Shown piece by piece: positions 55,237 to 63,521 of a stretch of 64,000 bases of DNA (positions are counted from its first letter, which is position 1; each line of letters starts with the position of its first letter). Made by a program: the position numbers and the translations under genes. The notes under the pieces are model-generated. The model was not told where the DNA came from and ran no database searches. It was given only the letters and a program-made list of their open reading frames with translations. The stretch is from Verrucomicrobiia bacterium (GTDB taxonomy: Bacteria; Verrucomicrobiota; Verrucomicrobiia; Limisphaerales; UBA9464), in assembly GCA_019634635.1 (NCBI GenBank), contig JAHCBB010000007.1, forward strand, positions 1-64,000. Direction: 5' to 3'.

Positions 55237-57656
55237 GCGGCGAACATCCGTTCCTTGGCGTCGAGCAACACCGCCGACGGTTTGCCCAGCGTCCGCAGGG
55301 CGGCCAGGCCGCCTTCCCGGCGCACTTCGGGCAGTTCCCACAGCTCGCGACTTTCCAGTCCGTCGGTGCCGGCGCGGGCGAACTGCTGGGCCACGGCACG
55401 GAGCGTGCCAGCGGCGGGCGGCGGCAGGCTGCGCAGCCAGGCGGCGTGCTTGAAGTTGAATGCGTCGGCCCGCTCGACGCGCGTGCGCGGGGCCAGCCCG
55501 TAACCGACCTCCGCCAGCACGTCGAACAGGTCGTAAGCCAGCATATCGTCCAACGTCTGGAGCACGATTGCGGAGCGGCCCGCTTCGGGCAGCGCGGCGA
55601 TCAGGTCGCGCCGTTCCGCTGGCTGCACCCACCGGCTCCGGAACACGTCGAGCGACGGGGCGGCCCGGACCAGTTTCGCCGCCATCCGTTCGCGGTATTC
55701 CTCCACCGTCACCGGCATGGCCCGTCCGTCCACCTGCGTCAGGATGAAACGCCCGGCCGGTCTCACCTCCACCTCGATGCCCTCGACCTGCACCACGGGG
55801 TCCGGTGGGGGCGGCGGATTATCCGGTCCGTCGCTGTCGCGCGGCTTGACCTTGGTGATGAACGCCTCGCCGAAGAGCCGGGTGGCGTCGGTGTAGTCAT
55901 ACACGCGGAACATCAGCTTGTCGGTGGCGGGGTCCAGCCGGGTGCCACGCCCGACCATCTGGTAGAACGTGATCGGCGAACGGACGTATCTGACGAAGAC
56001 GATGTTTCGGACGCACGGCACGTCCACGCCGTATTCCAGCAGGTTCACCGTGGTCGCAATGAAGTGCGATTTCTGCGAGCCGGCCAGGTCGGGGAGCGTG
56101 TCCGCGCCGCCGGCACTGCCGGTGCATTTGAAGGCGTAATGGTCCAGCCGGAGCTTGCCGTTGGCCGCGCACCATTTCGCGTAAAGGTTGTTCATCGCCG
56201 TCGCCACGGCGTCGGCGTGGCGGTCGCGGGCGCAGAACAGGATGGTCTTCTGCTCCGGCCCGCCGGTGGCGAGCAGGTGGTTGAAGAGGTCCTGCGTCAT
56301 GGTCGCGACGCGTTCGGGGAGGGTGATGCGCTCCTCGATGTCGGGTGCGCCGTAGGCATCCCGCATGGAGTCGGCTGACACGGGCGCGCCGGTGTCGGCG
56401 TAGGTCAGCGTCTTGGTGGCGAGTTCGGCGTTGGTGATTGGTGTGTCGCGTTCGTTGACGGCCTTGTTGTCGTGGAACAGGTCGAAGCGGAAGATTTCGC
56501 AGGCCGCCAGGTAGCCGTCTTCGATGCCCTGCCCGATGCCGTATTCGTAAACGGGTTCGCCGAAATACTTGAGGTTGTCGGCGAGCATTCGGGCGTCGCC
56601 CTCCTCCGATTCGCCGGGATCGCCGAAGCCGGGCTTGGTGGTGCGCCCGGTCAGCTCTTGCAGCCGGCGGGGCGTGGCCGTCAGGCCAATGTGGGCGGCC
56701 TTCGGATTGCGCTTCAGCACCTCAAACCACTTGGTCCACGCGGAGCGGTGGCATTCATCAATGATGATGTGGGAGAAGTAGTTCTCCGGGTAGAACTCGG
56801 CGAGGAGGTTCGCGCCGCCCGCGCCGTCCTGGTCGAGCGTCTGGTAGGTGGCGACATGGATGCGGGCATTGCGAGCGTGGTTTTTGCCGTCCTTGTCCCG
56901 ATAGACTTCGGCGGCATCGGAGCCAAACACGTTCATCATCGCCCCGAGTCCCTGCCCGCGGAGCGCATCCCGGTCGCAGACGAACAGCGCCCGCTGAAGC
57001 TGGCCCGCGTCGGCCAGCCGGCGGAGCAGATGGACGGCGATGAACGTCTTGCCCGCACCCGTGGCGAGCGACAGCAGGGCGCGCTTGTCGGCTGCCTCCA
57101 ACTCGCAGCGCGCCAGCTTTTCTAGCACGGCCCGCAGCGCGGCGTCCTGGTAGTAGCGTCGGGATGTTTCGCCGCCTTGGTAGGGAGTCAGCAGCGGCTT
57201 GGCGACGGCATCGGTCAGCTTGAACCCGCGGCCGGCCTCGTAGCGGGCGCGCAGTTCGTCGGTCGTGGGAAACTCCGACAGCGGCCGCGGCGCGGTGGTG
57301 AGGCCGGTGAAGCTGTCGAACTCGACGAACAGATGCCCGTTGCTGGCGAAGGCGAACGCGACGTTCAGCCGCTTGCAGGCGTCCAGATAGCCCTTGGCCT
57401 GCTGCAAGCCGTGGGCGGGCGGGTGGTTCTCGGCTTTGGCCTCCAAGACCGCGACGGCGAGCGGCTGGATGAAGCCCTCGACCTTCAGGCGCAGCGTGTA
57501 GTCCATGCGGCCCTGCCGTTTTCTCCGCGGCTTGCCGTTCACGATGACCACCGTGCCGGCGGTCACCTCACGCTTGAGATGATCCTCCGTCCAACCCCGT
57601 TCGCGAATTTTGGGGTCAATCAGTTTGGCTCGGGTGTCGGCTTCACCGAGGGACAT
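55233..57656 (-). CDS. hsdR: Type I restriction enzyme endonuclease/translocase subunit
   Basis: 807 residues, a short HsdR. The N-terminal PD-(D/E)xK nuclease is seen as MDYTLR then AVAVLEAKAE (about 53-77). The SF2 translocase has Walker A ATGAGKTF, DECH box IIIDECHRS, TATPRR and motif VI QMVGRGTRLD, followed by a C-terminal helical region that binds the methylase. The start EADTRAKLIDPKIRERGW after MSLG is typical, so the ATG at 57656 was chosen. The same frame stays open to 58523, but that stretch runs across attR into host DNA. It is the first gene of the six-gene operon. Confidence 0.95.
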   Translation of the reverse strand: MSLGEADTRAKLIDPKIRERGWTEDHLKREVTAGTVVIVNGKPRRKRQGRMDYTLRLKVEGFIQPLAVAVLEAKAENHPPAHGLQQAKGYLDACKRLNVAFAFASNGHLFVEFDSFTGLTTAPRPLSEFPTTDELRARYEAGRGFKLTDAVAKPLLTPYQGGETSRRYYQDAALRAVLEKLARCELEAADKRALLSLATGAGKTFIAVHLLRRLADAGQLQRALFVCDRDALRGQGLGAMMNVFGSDAAEVYRDKDGKNHARNARIHVATYQTLDQDGAGGANLLAEFYPENYFSHIIIDECHRSAWTKWFEVLKRNPKAAHIGLTATPRRLQELTGRTTKPGFGDPGESEEGDARMLADNLKYFGEPVYEYGIGQGIEDGYLAACEIFRFDLFHDNKAVNERDTPITNAELATKTLTYADTGAPVSADSMRDAYGAPDIEERITLPERVATMTQDLFNHLLATGGPEQKTILFCARDRHADAVATAMNNLYAKWCAANGKLRLDHYAFKCTGSAGGADTLPDLAGSQKSHFIATTVNLLEYGVDVPCVRNIVFVRYVRSPITFYQMVGRGTRLDPATDKLMFRVYDYTDATRLFGEAFITKVKPRDSDGPDNPPPPPDPVVQVEGIEVEVRPAGRFILTQVDGRAMPVTVEEYRERMAAKLVRAAPSLDVFRSRWVQPAERRDLIAALPEAGRSAIVLQTLDDMLAYDLFDVLAEVGYGLAPRTRVERADAFNFKHAAWLRSLPPPAAGTLRAVAQQFARAGTDGLESRELWELPEVRREGGLAALRTLGKPSAVLLDAKERMFAA

Positions 57657-58141
57657 GCCGCGACGATTGCGGACGGATGGGGTCGAGGTAAAGCGCAACG
57701 CGCCGCTCGTCGTCGAACAACCGGCAGTTTTCGACCGTGCGACGTCGTCGGCGCAATCTTCGACTGGCTCGCGGTTCCGCCAGGCTTGAAGGCGGAGGCA
57801 CCGCGGTGCCCTGCAGCTGCATCTACGCCGCAGATTGCGGTGATCCGCGGGGGCCAATCCTTGGGGGCTTTTGCTGAAATAATTGCCCAGCCCAAATCCA
57901 TCGACCCGCGGTGTCCCGCCACGGAAACCCGATCCCCCCCCGGGGGGGGGCTCCCTCCGCGTTCGGTTCGCCGTGAAAGTTGGTGACAATTTGGGACAGG
58001 GAACGCGCCAAAATCTGCACGAACCTGCTTCCACCCCATCGGAAGGCGCGACTTTCAAAAGCGCAGAATCGCCAACAATGACGGCCCATTCATGCACCAT
58101 CGCGCACCACGGCCCACCTTCCCAGAACCCCCTTCCGTGGT
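57657..58141. other. 485-bp leader/right-end region of the element upstream of hsdR
   Basis: No convincing gene. It must contain the promoter of the R-M operon, but no strong -35/-10 pair was seen. It holds the C8G9 tract (57934-57950) and, near the end, a copy of ATTTGGGACA (57989-57998) that also occurs at 45112-45121 near the left end. Confidence 0.6.
57934..57950. repeat. C8G9 homopolymer palindrome upstream of hsdR
   Basis: Eight C followed by nine G form a self-complementary tract about 280 bp before the hsdR start. It could alter promoter spacing by slippage; it could also be a sequencing or assembly trouble spot. Confidence 0.8.
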
Positions 58142-58164
58142 TTCGACCCCCGCCCCGTGCACCA
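58137..58164 (+). repeat. attR: right direct repeat of the integrative element
   Basis: It matches 45015-45042 at 27 of 28 bases, with 58142-58164 identical to the last 23 bases of tRNA-Arg including CCA. The rest of a tRNA is absent, so this is a 3' fragment left by integration. Confidence 0.93.
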
Positions 58165-58525
58165 GCTCCCTTCATCCCCGGATTCCTCGCCCGTACTGCG
58201 ATACCCATCCCCTGCCGGCTCGATGCGGCCGCGCCCCGGGTCCGGCAAATCCGCGAGCCAGGAAGACCGTCCGGATCTGGCTCAACGCCCCCATCCGGAA
58301 CCGGATGGAGCAACGTCGCTGGATCCCATATTGGACGGCAGGGCATTTGCGGTGAGTCGCCCCCTGGGAAAGGCCCGGCAAGGAGCGCCGCTCCAATGCT
58401 GTCGCCAACCGCCCCCGGTACCGCCCTCGCTCGAATCAACCGGGTTGTCGTCCGCGGGCCGTGGAGCCGACCACGCTTCGCCCCTTTACGTCCCGCCCGT
58501 GATCCGGCACAACCGCGGGCCACGC
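58165..58525. other. 361-bp gap between attR and ndk
   Basis: This is host-side DNA that would follow tRNA-Arg before insertion. It contains no recognisable gene, RNA or terminator; it presumably includes the ndk promoter. Open frames here are GC-rich artefacts. Confidence 0.5.
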
Positions 58526-58942
58526 ATGGAACGTACGTTGATCCTCTGCAAACCGGACTGCATGGAAAAGAACCTCGCCGGTGAGGTGATCGCCCGATTC
58601 GAGAAGGCCGGCCTGCGACTGGTCGCCGCCAAGATGCTCCGGCTGACCCCGGCGGTGCTCGACGAACACTACGCGCACCTCAAGGACAAGTCGTTCTTCC
58701 CGGAGATCGTGGCGTTCATGGCCTCGCGTCCCGTCCTGGCCCTGATTCTGGAGGGCGACCACGCCATCACGCGGGTCCGGGATCTCCTGGGCCCGACCGA
58801 CTCCCGAAAGGCGCCCCCCGGCACCATCCGCGGGGACCTCGGCACCACCAATATGCTCAACATCGCACATGCCTCGGACTCTACGGACAATGCGGTCATC
58901 GAGATGAGGCGGTTCTTCCGACCCGACGAGATTCCGTCTTGA
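58526..58942 (+). CDS. ndk: Nucleoside diphosphate kinase
   Basis: 138 residues, the standard size. Lys9 lies in LILCKPD and the phosphorylated His115 in NIAHASDS (the usual HGSD with Ala for Gly); GTIRGDLG precedes it. The enzyme equilibrates nucleoside di- and triphosphates in the cytoplasm. The ATG at 58526 matches the normal N-terminus (MERTLILCKPD). The 3' end overlaps the convergent thiD by 47 bp. It is the first host gene to the right of the integrated element. Confidence 0.97.
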   Translation: MERTLILCKPDCMEKNLAGEVIARFEKAGLRLVAAKMLRLTPAVLDEHYAHLKDKSFFPEIVAFMASRPVLALILEGDHAITRVRDLLGPTDSRKAPPGTIRGDLGTTNMLNIAHASDSTDNAVIEMRRFFRPDEIPS

Positions 58943-59753
58943 GCCATCCCGGCGGCTCCCCGGTCCAGAACGGATTCAGGGTGGTGTGGGCCGCCACGCG
59001 GACACTTTGGGCAATGGCCTGGGTGATGTGGTTCTTGGCCATCTCGACCGCCGCGGGCAACGGCAGACCAAGGGCCAGGTAGCCGGCGATGGCGGCGGAA
59101 TACGTGCAACCGGTTCCGTGGGTGGCCACGCGCCGGACGAACGGCGCGGCAAGCACCAGCTCGACGGTGCCGTCGAAATACACGTCCGTCGCCTGTGCCA
59201 GCTCGCGCAGATGCCCTCCCTTGACCAGGGCGGCACAGCCGAAGCGCCGATGCAATGCCCGGGCGGCGTCCCGCAGATCTTCCAGGCCCCGCAGTCGGCG
59301 TCCGGTCAACAGGGTGGTTTCGTCCGCATTCGGAGTCATCAGGCAGGCCAGCGGCAGCAACCGCGCGGTCAAGGCCCGGACGGCCGAAGGCTGCAGCAGC
59401 CGGGCGCCGCTGGTGGCGACCATCACGGGATCCACCACCAATGGCGGTCGCCCCGGCTGATCGAACCATCGGGCGACCTCGGCGATGATGGACGCGCTGT
59501 ACAGCATGCCGGTCTTCACCGCCCGCGGCGGCAGCTCGATGGTCACGGCCTCAAGTTGCTGGCGCACAAACCGCGCCGGCGGCGCGTGAACTGCGGTCAC
59601 CGCCCCGGGATTCTGCGCCGTCAGACAGGTCACTGCCGTGGTGCCGTGAACTCCGAGAGCCGCCCACGTCTTCAGATCCGCCTGCAGGCCGGCGCCTCCC
59701 CCGGAGTCGGATCCGGCAATGGTCAACGCCACCGGCTGGGTCGCTCGCTGCAT
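58896..59753 (-). CDS. thiD: Hydroxymethylpyrimidine/phosphomethylpyrimidine kinase
   Basis: 285 residues of the ribokinase superfamily. The N-terminal TIAGSDSGGGAGLQADLK is characteristic of ThiD, with TAVTCLTAQN, VVDPVMVATSGARLL and TPNADETTLL following, and the GTGCTYSAAIAG anion-hole motif near the C-terminus. It phosphorylates HMP and HMP-P in thiamine synthesis. The last 20 residues are Arg/Ser-rich and overlap the end of ndk. No other thiamine gene is nearby. Confidence 0.95.
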   Translation of the reverse strand: MQRATQPVALTIAGSDSGGGAGLQADLKTWAALGVHGTTAVTCLTAQNPGAVTAVHAPPARFVRQQLEAVTIELPPRAVKTGMLYSASIIAEVARWFDQPGRPPLVVDPVMVATSGARLLQPSAVRALTARLLPLACLMTPNADETTLLTGRRLRGLEDLRDAARALHRRFGCAALVKGGHLRELAQATDVYFDGTVELVLAAPFVRRVATHGTGCTYSAAIAGYLALGLPLPAAVEMAKNHITQAIAQSVRVAAHTTLNPFWTGEPPGWLKTESRRVGRTASSR

Positions 59754-59805
59754 GGGCGGAGTTCACCAGAACCCATCGCCAGAGGGCAGCCCGGAGACGG
59801 ATGGA

Positions 59806-62800
59806 TCACCGAGTCACATTGCGCAACAAGACGACCGGACCACCGTGAACTCCCACCACCAGGTCGGGGCGGCCGTCGCCGTCAAGATCACCGGTCAGGA
59901 CGGCTCGTTGCTCCCCCAGGAGACGGGCACCCGCCGCAGCCGACGAAACCGCACGCAGGCGCCCTTCCCCTTGGGCCAGTAGGAAGACCCCTTCCCCGGC
60001 GTCATCACGGGTGCCGCCAAAGCCCTGTCCGAAAAAACCCTGAGCCCCGTAAAGATCCATCCGCCCATCGCCGTCAAAGTCGGCGGCGGCCAGGGCGAAA
60101 ATAGGACCGAGCTGGGCCTCCCCGGGAAACGGCACAAGCTCGAAATGGTCACCCCGGTTCAGAAGCAGCACGGAAGCCAGCCAGCGGCATTCGCGCTGGC
60201 GGACGTGATCCATCCGATCCCCAAGAATTCCGGCCATTGAGGCGGTGGCGAACGCCCGATGGGTCGGAAACTGCTCCAGCAGCCACGGCAGATGCGGTCC
60301 GAGTCGAGTTCTGCTGCGCACCGGGCGCACCACGCCATCGGCATCGGTATAGGCCTCAAGACATTCACCACCAGGTCCTGAAGGCTCCAGGTTCCAGTAG
60401 ATCGCCAGGGGTCGCACGGGACCGCCCGCCACCGGGGCGGTCCCGGTGTAAAGGGCCTCGGCAGAGTTCAAGCCCCAGTTGCCCAGGGCAAGATCCGGAA
60501 CCCCGTCGCCGTCGAAATCTCCGGAAGTCACGCATTGCCACCATCCCGTCAACGCGGCCAGCGATGTGAGGGCCCCGCCGTCCGCACCGCGGACCCCCAG
60601 ATTCCAGACCACCCAACCGGACGCCTCCTGCCGAAGAACGAGGGGTGCCCCCCACTCGATGGCCACCACCAACTCTTCGCGGCCGTCCCCATCGAGATCC
60701 ACAAACTGCGCCGCTCGGGCCATCCCAAGCTCGAGTGGGGTGCTGAACTCGGCGCCGGCATCGGCGTCAATCCGTCGGACCTCGCTCAGGGCGCTTTCCG
60801 GATATCGGCCGGGCACCGGCCCACCCCCGATAAACAGCCATCGGCCCCCGGCTGTTGGACGCGACACCGCCAGCACGACGGGCACGGTGACCGGCGTGGG
60901 CATGGCCTCGCGCCCGCCGGTTCCCGGATCCAAAAGGACCAATGACCCGCGTGGCGGCCCCCCTCCGGGTCGGGCCGCTTCCGCCACCCACAGGCGGCCG
61001 TCCACCGGAAGCACGGCTGCGGAGGGACCCGGGTGATTGAACTCCCGGACCGCGGAAAGGTGTATTCCCGTGAGCGAGACCTCGCGGACCGGCTGGCCGC
61101 TGGCACCCCCGATCCAGAAGGATGCCCGCCCCTCCGCCGGCGCCTGGTTCCATGCCAGCACCGGGGTGCGCGTGGTCTGACGCCGTGGCAGCAGTGGCTG
61201 AAGGGCGAACTCATCCTCAACCGGCGCCGCGCTCGACACCGGCATCGGTAATGCCTGAAATCGAAGCCCGACTTCCGGGGCGGGCGGTGCCCCCGGCATC
61301 GCTCCGACCGATTCCCCGGGTTCCACCAGATCGCACCGCTGTCCCGCCTCCAATTCGCGCACCACCGATCTGCCCCCCGAGGGCCACCAAACCTCGAGGA
61401 CGCCGCGACCGGGTCCCGGACAGGCAAACGTGCGCTCCGGGGCGTCCGATGAAAGGTAGCGGCCCCCGCCAAAAACCTGCGCCGTTTGCGGTTGAAGGCG
61501 GAGCGCCGACTCCGGGTCCGGTCCCCAGCCAAATCGCAACCGGGCGCCCACCGCCCCGGTATTGGGCGGCCGGCCTCTCAGGCGGACTTGCAGTCGCGGC
61601 CCGGGGGCTTCGTTCCGGTAGATTCCCGCCGTCTCGCCCAGATGGTTCACCACCACATCGAGATCGCCGTCGCCATCGAGATCCCCAAGCGCCATGCCAT
61701 GGCTCACTCCGAGAAACTCAAAGCCCCACACCCCCCCCACCTCCTCGAAGACGGGAACGTCGCCTGGTCCGCTCACGCCGCGATTGCGGAAGGCTTGCAG
61801 GCGGACCTCCTGCCGCGGGAACTTCAGACGCTCCCGGAAAATCTGAGCGTCGGTGCGCAGCCCGGTGCGGCGAAACGTCTTCAGCTGCTCCGCCACGTCG
61901 AGATCCCGGGAGCCGCGCTCCTGCCCGGCGGTCACCAGCAGGTCGGGCCAGCCGTCCAGATCCACATCCAGAAACGCCGGTGTCCAGGACCAGTCCGTCG
62001 CCAACAGGCCGGCAAACGCCGCCACCTCGGCAAACGAGCCGTCGGGACGCTGCAGGAACAGGGTGTTGGCATCCGTCTGCGGACGCTCCAGCGGGTCGGC
62101 CATGGCCACCGGCACGGTCGGCGTGCCATCCAGCATCGTCAGTCGGCGCACCGGATCCGGACTGAGCATGTCGAGAACCAGAAAATCCGGGAGCCCATCC
62201 CGGTTGACATCGGCGAAGTCCACCCCCATCGAGAACAGGCTCGTATGCCGAAGCGCCGCCCGCGGAATCATCCGGAACCGCACCGTGCCCGGGGAACTCT
62301 CATTGATCCAAAACCGGTCCGGGGACTGGAAGTCATTGCAGACGTAGAGGTCTGGACGTCCGTCGCCATTCACGTCGCAAAACTGCGCCGCGAGCCCCCA
62401 GTCACGGGGCGGTTCCGTCAGCGGGCGGCCCGCCTCGTCCAGAAAGGCGCCGCCGGTCCAGGGCACCTCAACGAAATTGGTGCCTCCCAGATTGCGGTAC
62501 AGCACGTCCACCTCGCCCAGTTCGTCAATGCCCCCGGCGGCGTTGATGACAAACCGGTTGGTCAGGTCGGGCGCTGTCGTCGGCCGGCCGTCGAGCGTGG
62601 CAACCGAACGCGAAGCCCCCGATCCCGAAAACGTCGCGCGCGCGCCCGGCATGTCCATCAATGCATGCTGCCGGTAATTGCACACGTACAGGTCCACCCA
62701 GCCATCCCCGTCCACATCCGCCAGCGCCAGCGAATGGCCGCCACGGGCGGACACCTGCCGAAAACCCAGGCGACGAAACGTTCCGCGTCCGTCGTTCACC

Positions 62801-63273
62801 AGCACCCGCACTCCGTGACCATGGGAATTCAGGACGAGGTCCACCGCCCCGTCGCCGGTGAGGTCGGTGAAGGCGGCCGCCGTGACGTCCGCTGCCAGGG
62901 CATCGCCGGCGCCAGCGAAGGCCGTCGCGGTGATGTCGCGAAACGTCCAGCCGCCGTCATTGCGCCACAACTGGCTGCCCCCGTCGGTGGCGGCGAGGAA
63001 CATGTCGGGACGCCCGTCGCCGTCCACATCCCCAAGCGCCACCCCGGCGCCATCCAGAAGCATCTGATTGGTCAGATGCCGGGAGACGGGGATCCGATGC
63101 GCAAACGTGATTCCGGTCTGTGCGGGATCGAGGCGGTGAAATCCGGCGCGTTGGGACGCCGGTTCCGGGGCCGATAGGCGTGTCAGGGTCGCGCCGCGCA
63201 AGCCCAGCGTCCCGGCAACCAGCGCCGCCGCCGCCACCACCCACCCGCCCGCCCACTGTCGGTTCATCCCCAT
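59806..63273 (-). CDS. Secreted CRTAC1-like protein with FG-GAP/VCBS repeats and ASPIC/UnbV domain
   Basis: 1155 residues from the ATG at 63273 (an ATG at 63267 is an alternative), with a hydrophobic signal peptide (WVVAAAALVAGTLGL). Numerous FG-GAP/VCBS repeats carry Ca-binding DxDxDG motifs (DVDGDGRPDMF, DVDGDGWVDLY, DVNGDGRPDLY, DVDLDGWPDLL, DLDGDGDLDVV). An ASPIC/UnbV-type domain (about 575-660, RLQVRLRGRPPNTGAVGARL, GGRYLSSDAPERTF) follows, then a second repeat block to the C-terminus (GDLDGDGRPDLVVG). Such proteins are exported and may bind carbohydrate or surface components; function is unknown. It is divergent from the membrane-protein gene at the right edge. Confidence 0.9.
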   Translation of the reverse strand: MGMNRQWAGGWVVAAAALVAGTLGLRGATLTRLSAPEPASQRAGFHRLDPAQTGITFAHRIPVSRHLTNQMLLDGAGVALGDVDGDGRPDMFLAATDGGSQLWRNDGGWTFRDITATAFAGAGDALAADVTAAAFTDLTGDGAVDLVLNSHGHGVRVLVNDGRGTFRRLGFRQVSARGGHSLALADVDGDGWVDLYVCNYRQHALMDMPGARATFSGSGASRSVATLDGRPTTAPDLTNRFVINAAGGIDELGEVDVLYRNLGGTNFVEVPWTGGAFLDEAGRPLTEPPRDWGLAAQFCDVNGDGRPDLYVCNDFQSPDRFWINESSPGTVRFRMIPRAALRHTSLFSMGVDFADVNRDGLPDFLVLDMLSPDPVRRLTMLDGTPTVPVAMADPLERPQTDANTLFLQRPDGSFAEVAAFAGLLATDWSWTPAFLDVDLDGWPDLLVTAGQERGSRDLDVAEQLKTFRRTGLRTDAQIFRERLKFPRQEVRLQAFRNRGVSGPGDVPVFEEVGGVWGFEFLGVSHGMALGDLDGDGDLDVVVNHLGETAGIYRNEAPGPRLQVRLRGRPPNTGAVGARLRFGWGPDPESALRLQPQTAQVFGGGRYLSSDAPERTFACPGPGRGVLEVWWPSGGRSVVRELEAGQRCDLVEPGESVGAMPGAPPAPEVGLRFQALPMPVSSAAPVEDEFALQPLLPRRQTTRTPVLAWNQAPAEGRASFWIGGASGQPVREVSLTGIHLSAVREFNHPGPSAAVLPVDGRLWVAEAARPGGGPPRGSLVLLDPGTGGREAMPTPVTVPVVLAVSRPTAGGRWLFIGGGPVPGRYPESALSEVRRIDADAGAEFSTPLELGMARAAQFVDLDGDGREELVVAIEWGAPLVLRQEASGWVVWNLGVRGADGGALTSLAALTGWWQCVTSGDFDGDGVPDLALGNWGLNSAEALYTGTAPVAGGPVRPLAIYWNLEPSGPGGECLEAYTDADGVVRPVRSRTRLGPHLPWLLEQFPTHRAFATASMAGILGDRMDHVRQRECRWLASVLLLNRGDHFELVPFPGEAQLGPIFALAAADFDGDGRMDLYGAQGFFGQGFGGTRDDAGEGVFLLAQGEGRLRAVSSAAAGARLLGEQRAVLTGDLDGDGRPDLVVGVHGGPVVLLRNVTR

Positions 63274-63521
63274 GCGGTGTGCCGACCATGCGGAGCGTCG
63301 GCGGTTGTGGCAAGGCACCCGGGCGGATCCGCCGGTCCCATCCCCGGCTCCGAAGCCGTTACGGACCGCGACGCCCCCATCGCGGGGTCCTGTCCCGTCG
63401 CCTCCCCGAATGCCTGCGAATCCGGGCGGGAGATCGGTGCGGATCCCGGGTCCCCGGCAGGGGCTCCAATTTTCTGGTCCGTACGCGGAGCCCCCGGCAG
63501 GATGCCGTTGTGTTTGCGCTC

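Larger units (their letters stand above)
45020..58164 (+). mobile_element. 13.1-kb integrative element at tRNA-Arg carrying a type I R-M/defence operon
   Basis: It is bounded by identical 23-bp copies of the tRNA-Arg 3' end (45020-45042 and 58142-58164). The integrase starts 88 bp after the tRNA. The left arm (plus strand) encodes integrase, an unknown 474-residue protein, an excisionase-like protein and a Prim-Pol-like protein. The right arm (minus strand) encodes hsdR, DUF429, hsdS, ImmA/IrrE, PIN-like and hsdM. The two arms converge at 49574-49770. No conjugation or phage structural genes are visible, so mobility would depend on another element or on excision alone. Confidence 0.9.

Noticed and set aside
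57657..58523. Upstream extension of hsdR
   Set aside because: The frame crosses attR into host DNA and has no HsdR features; the family N-terminus starts at 57656.
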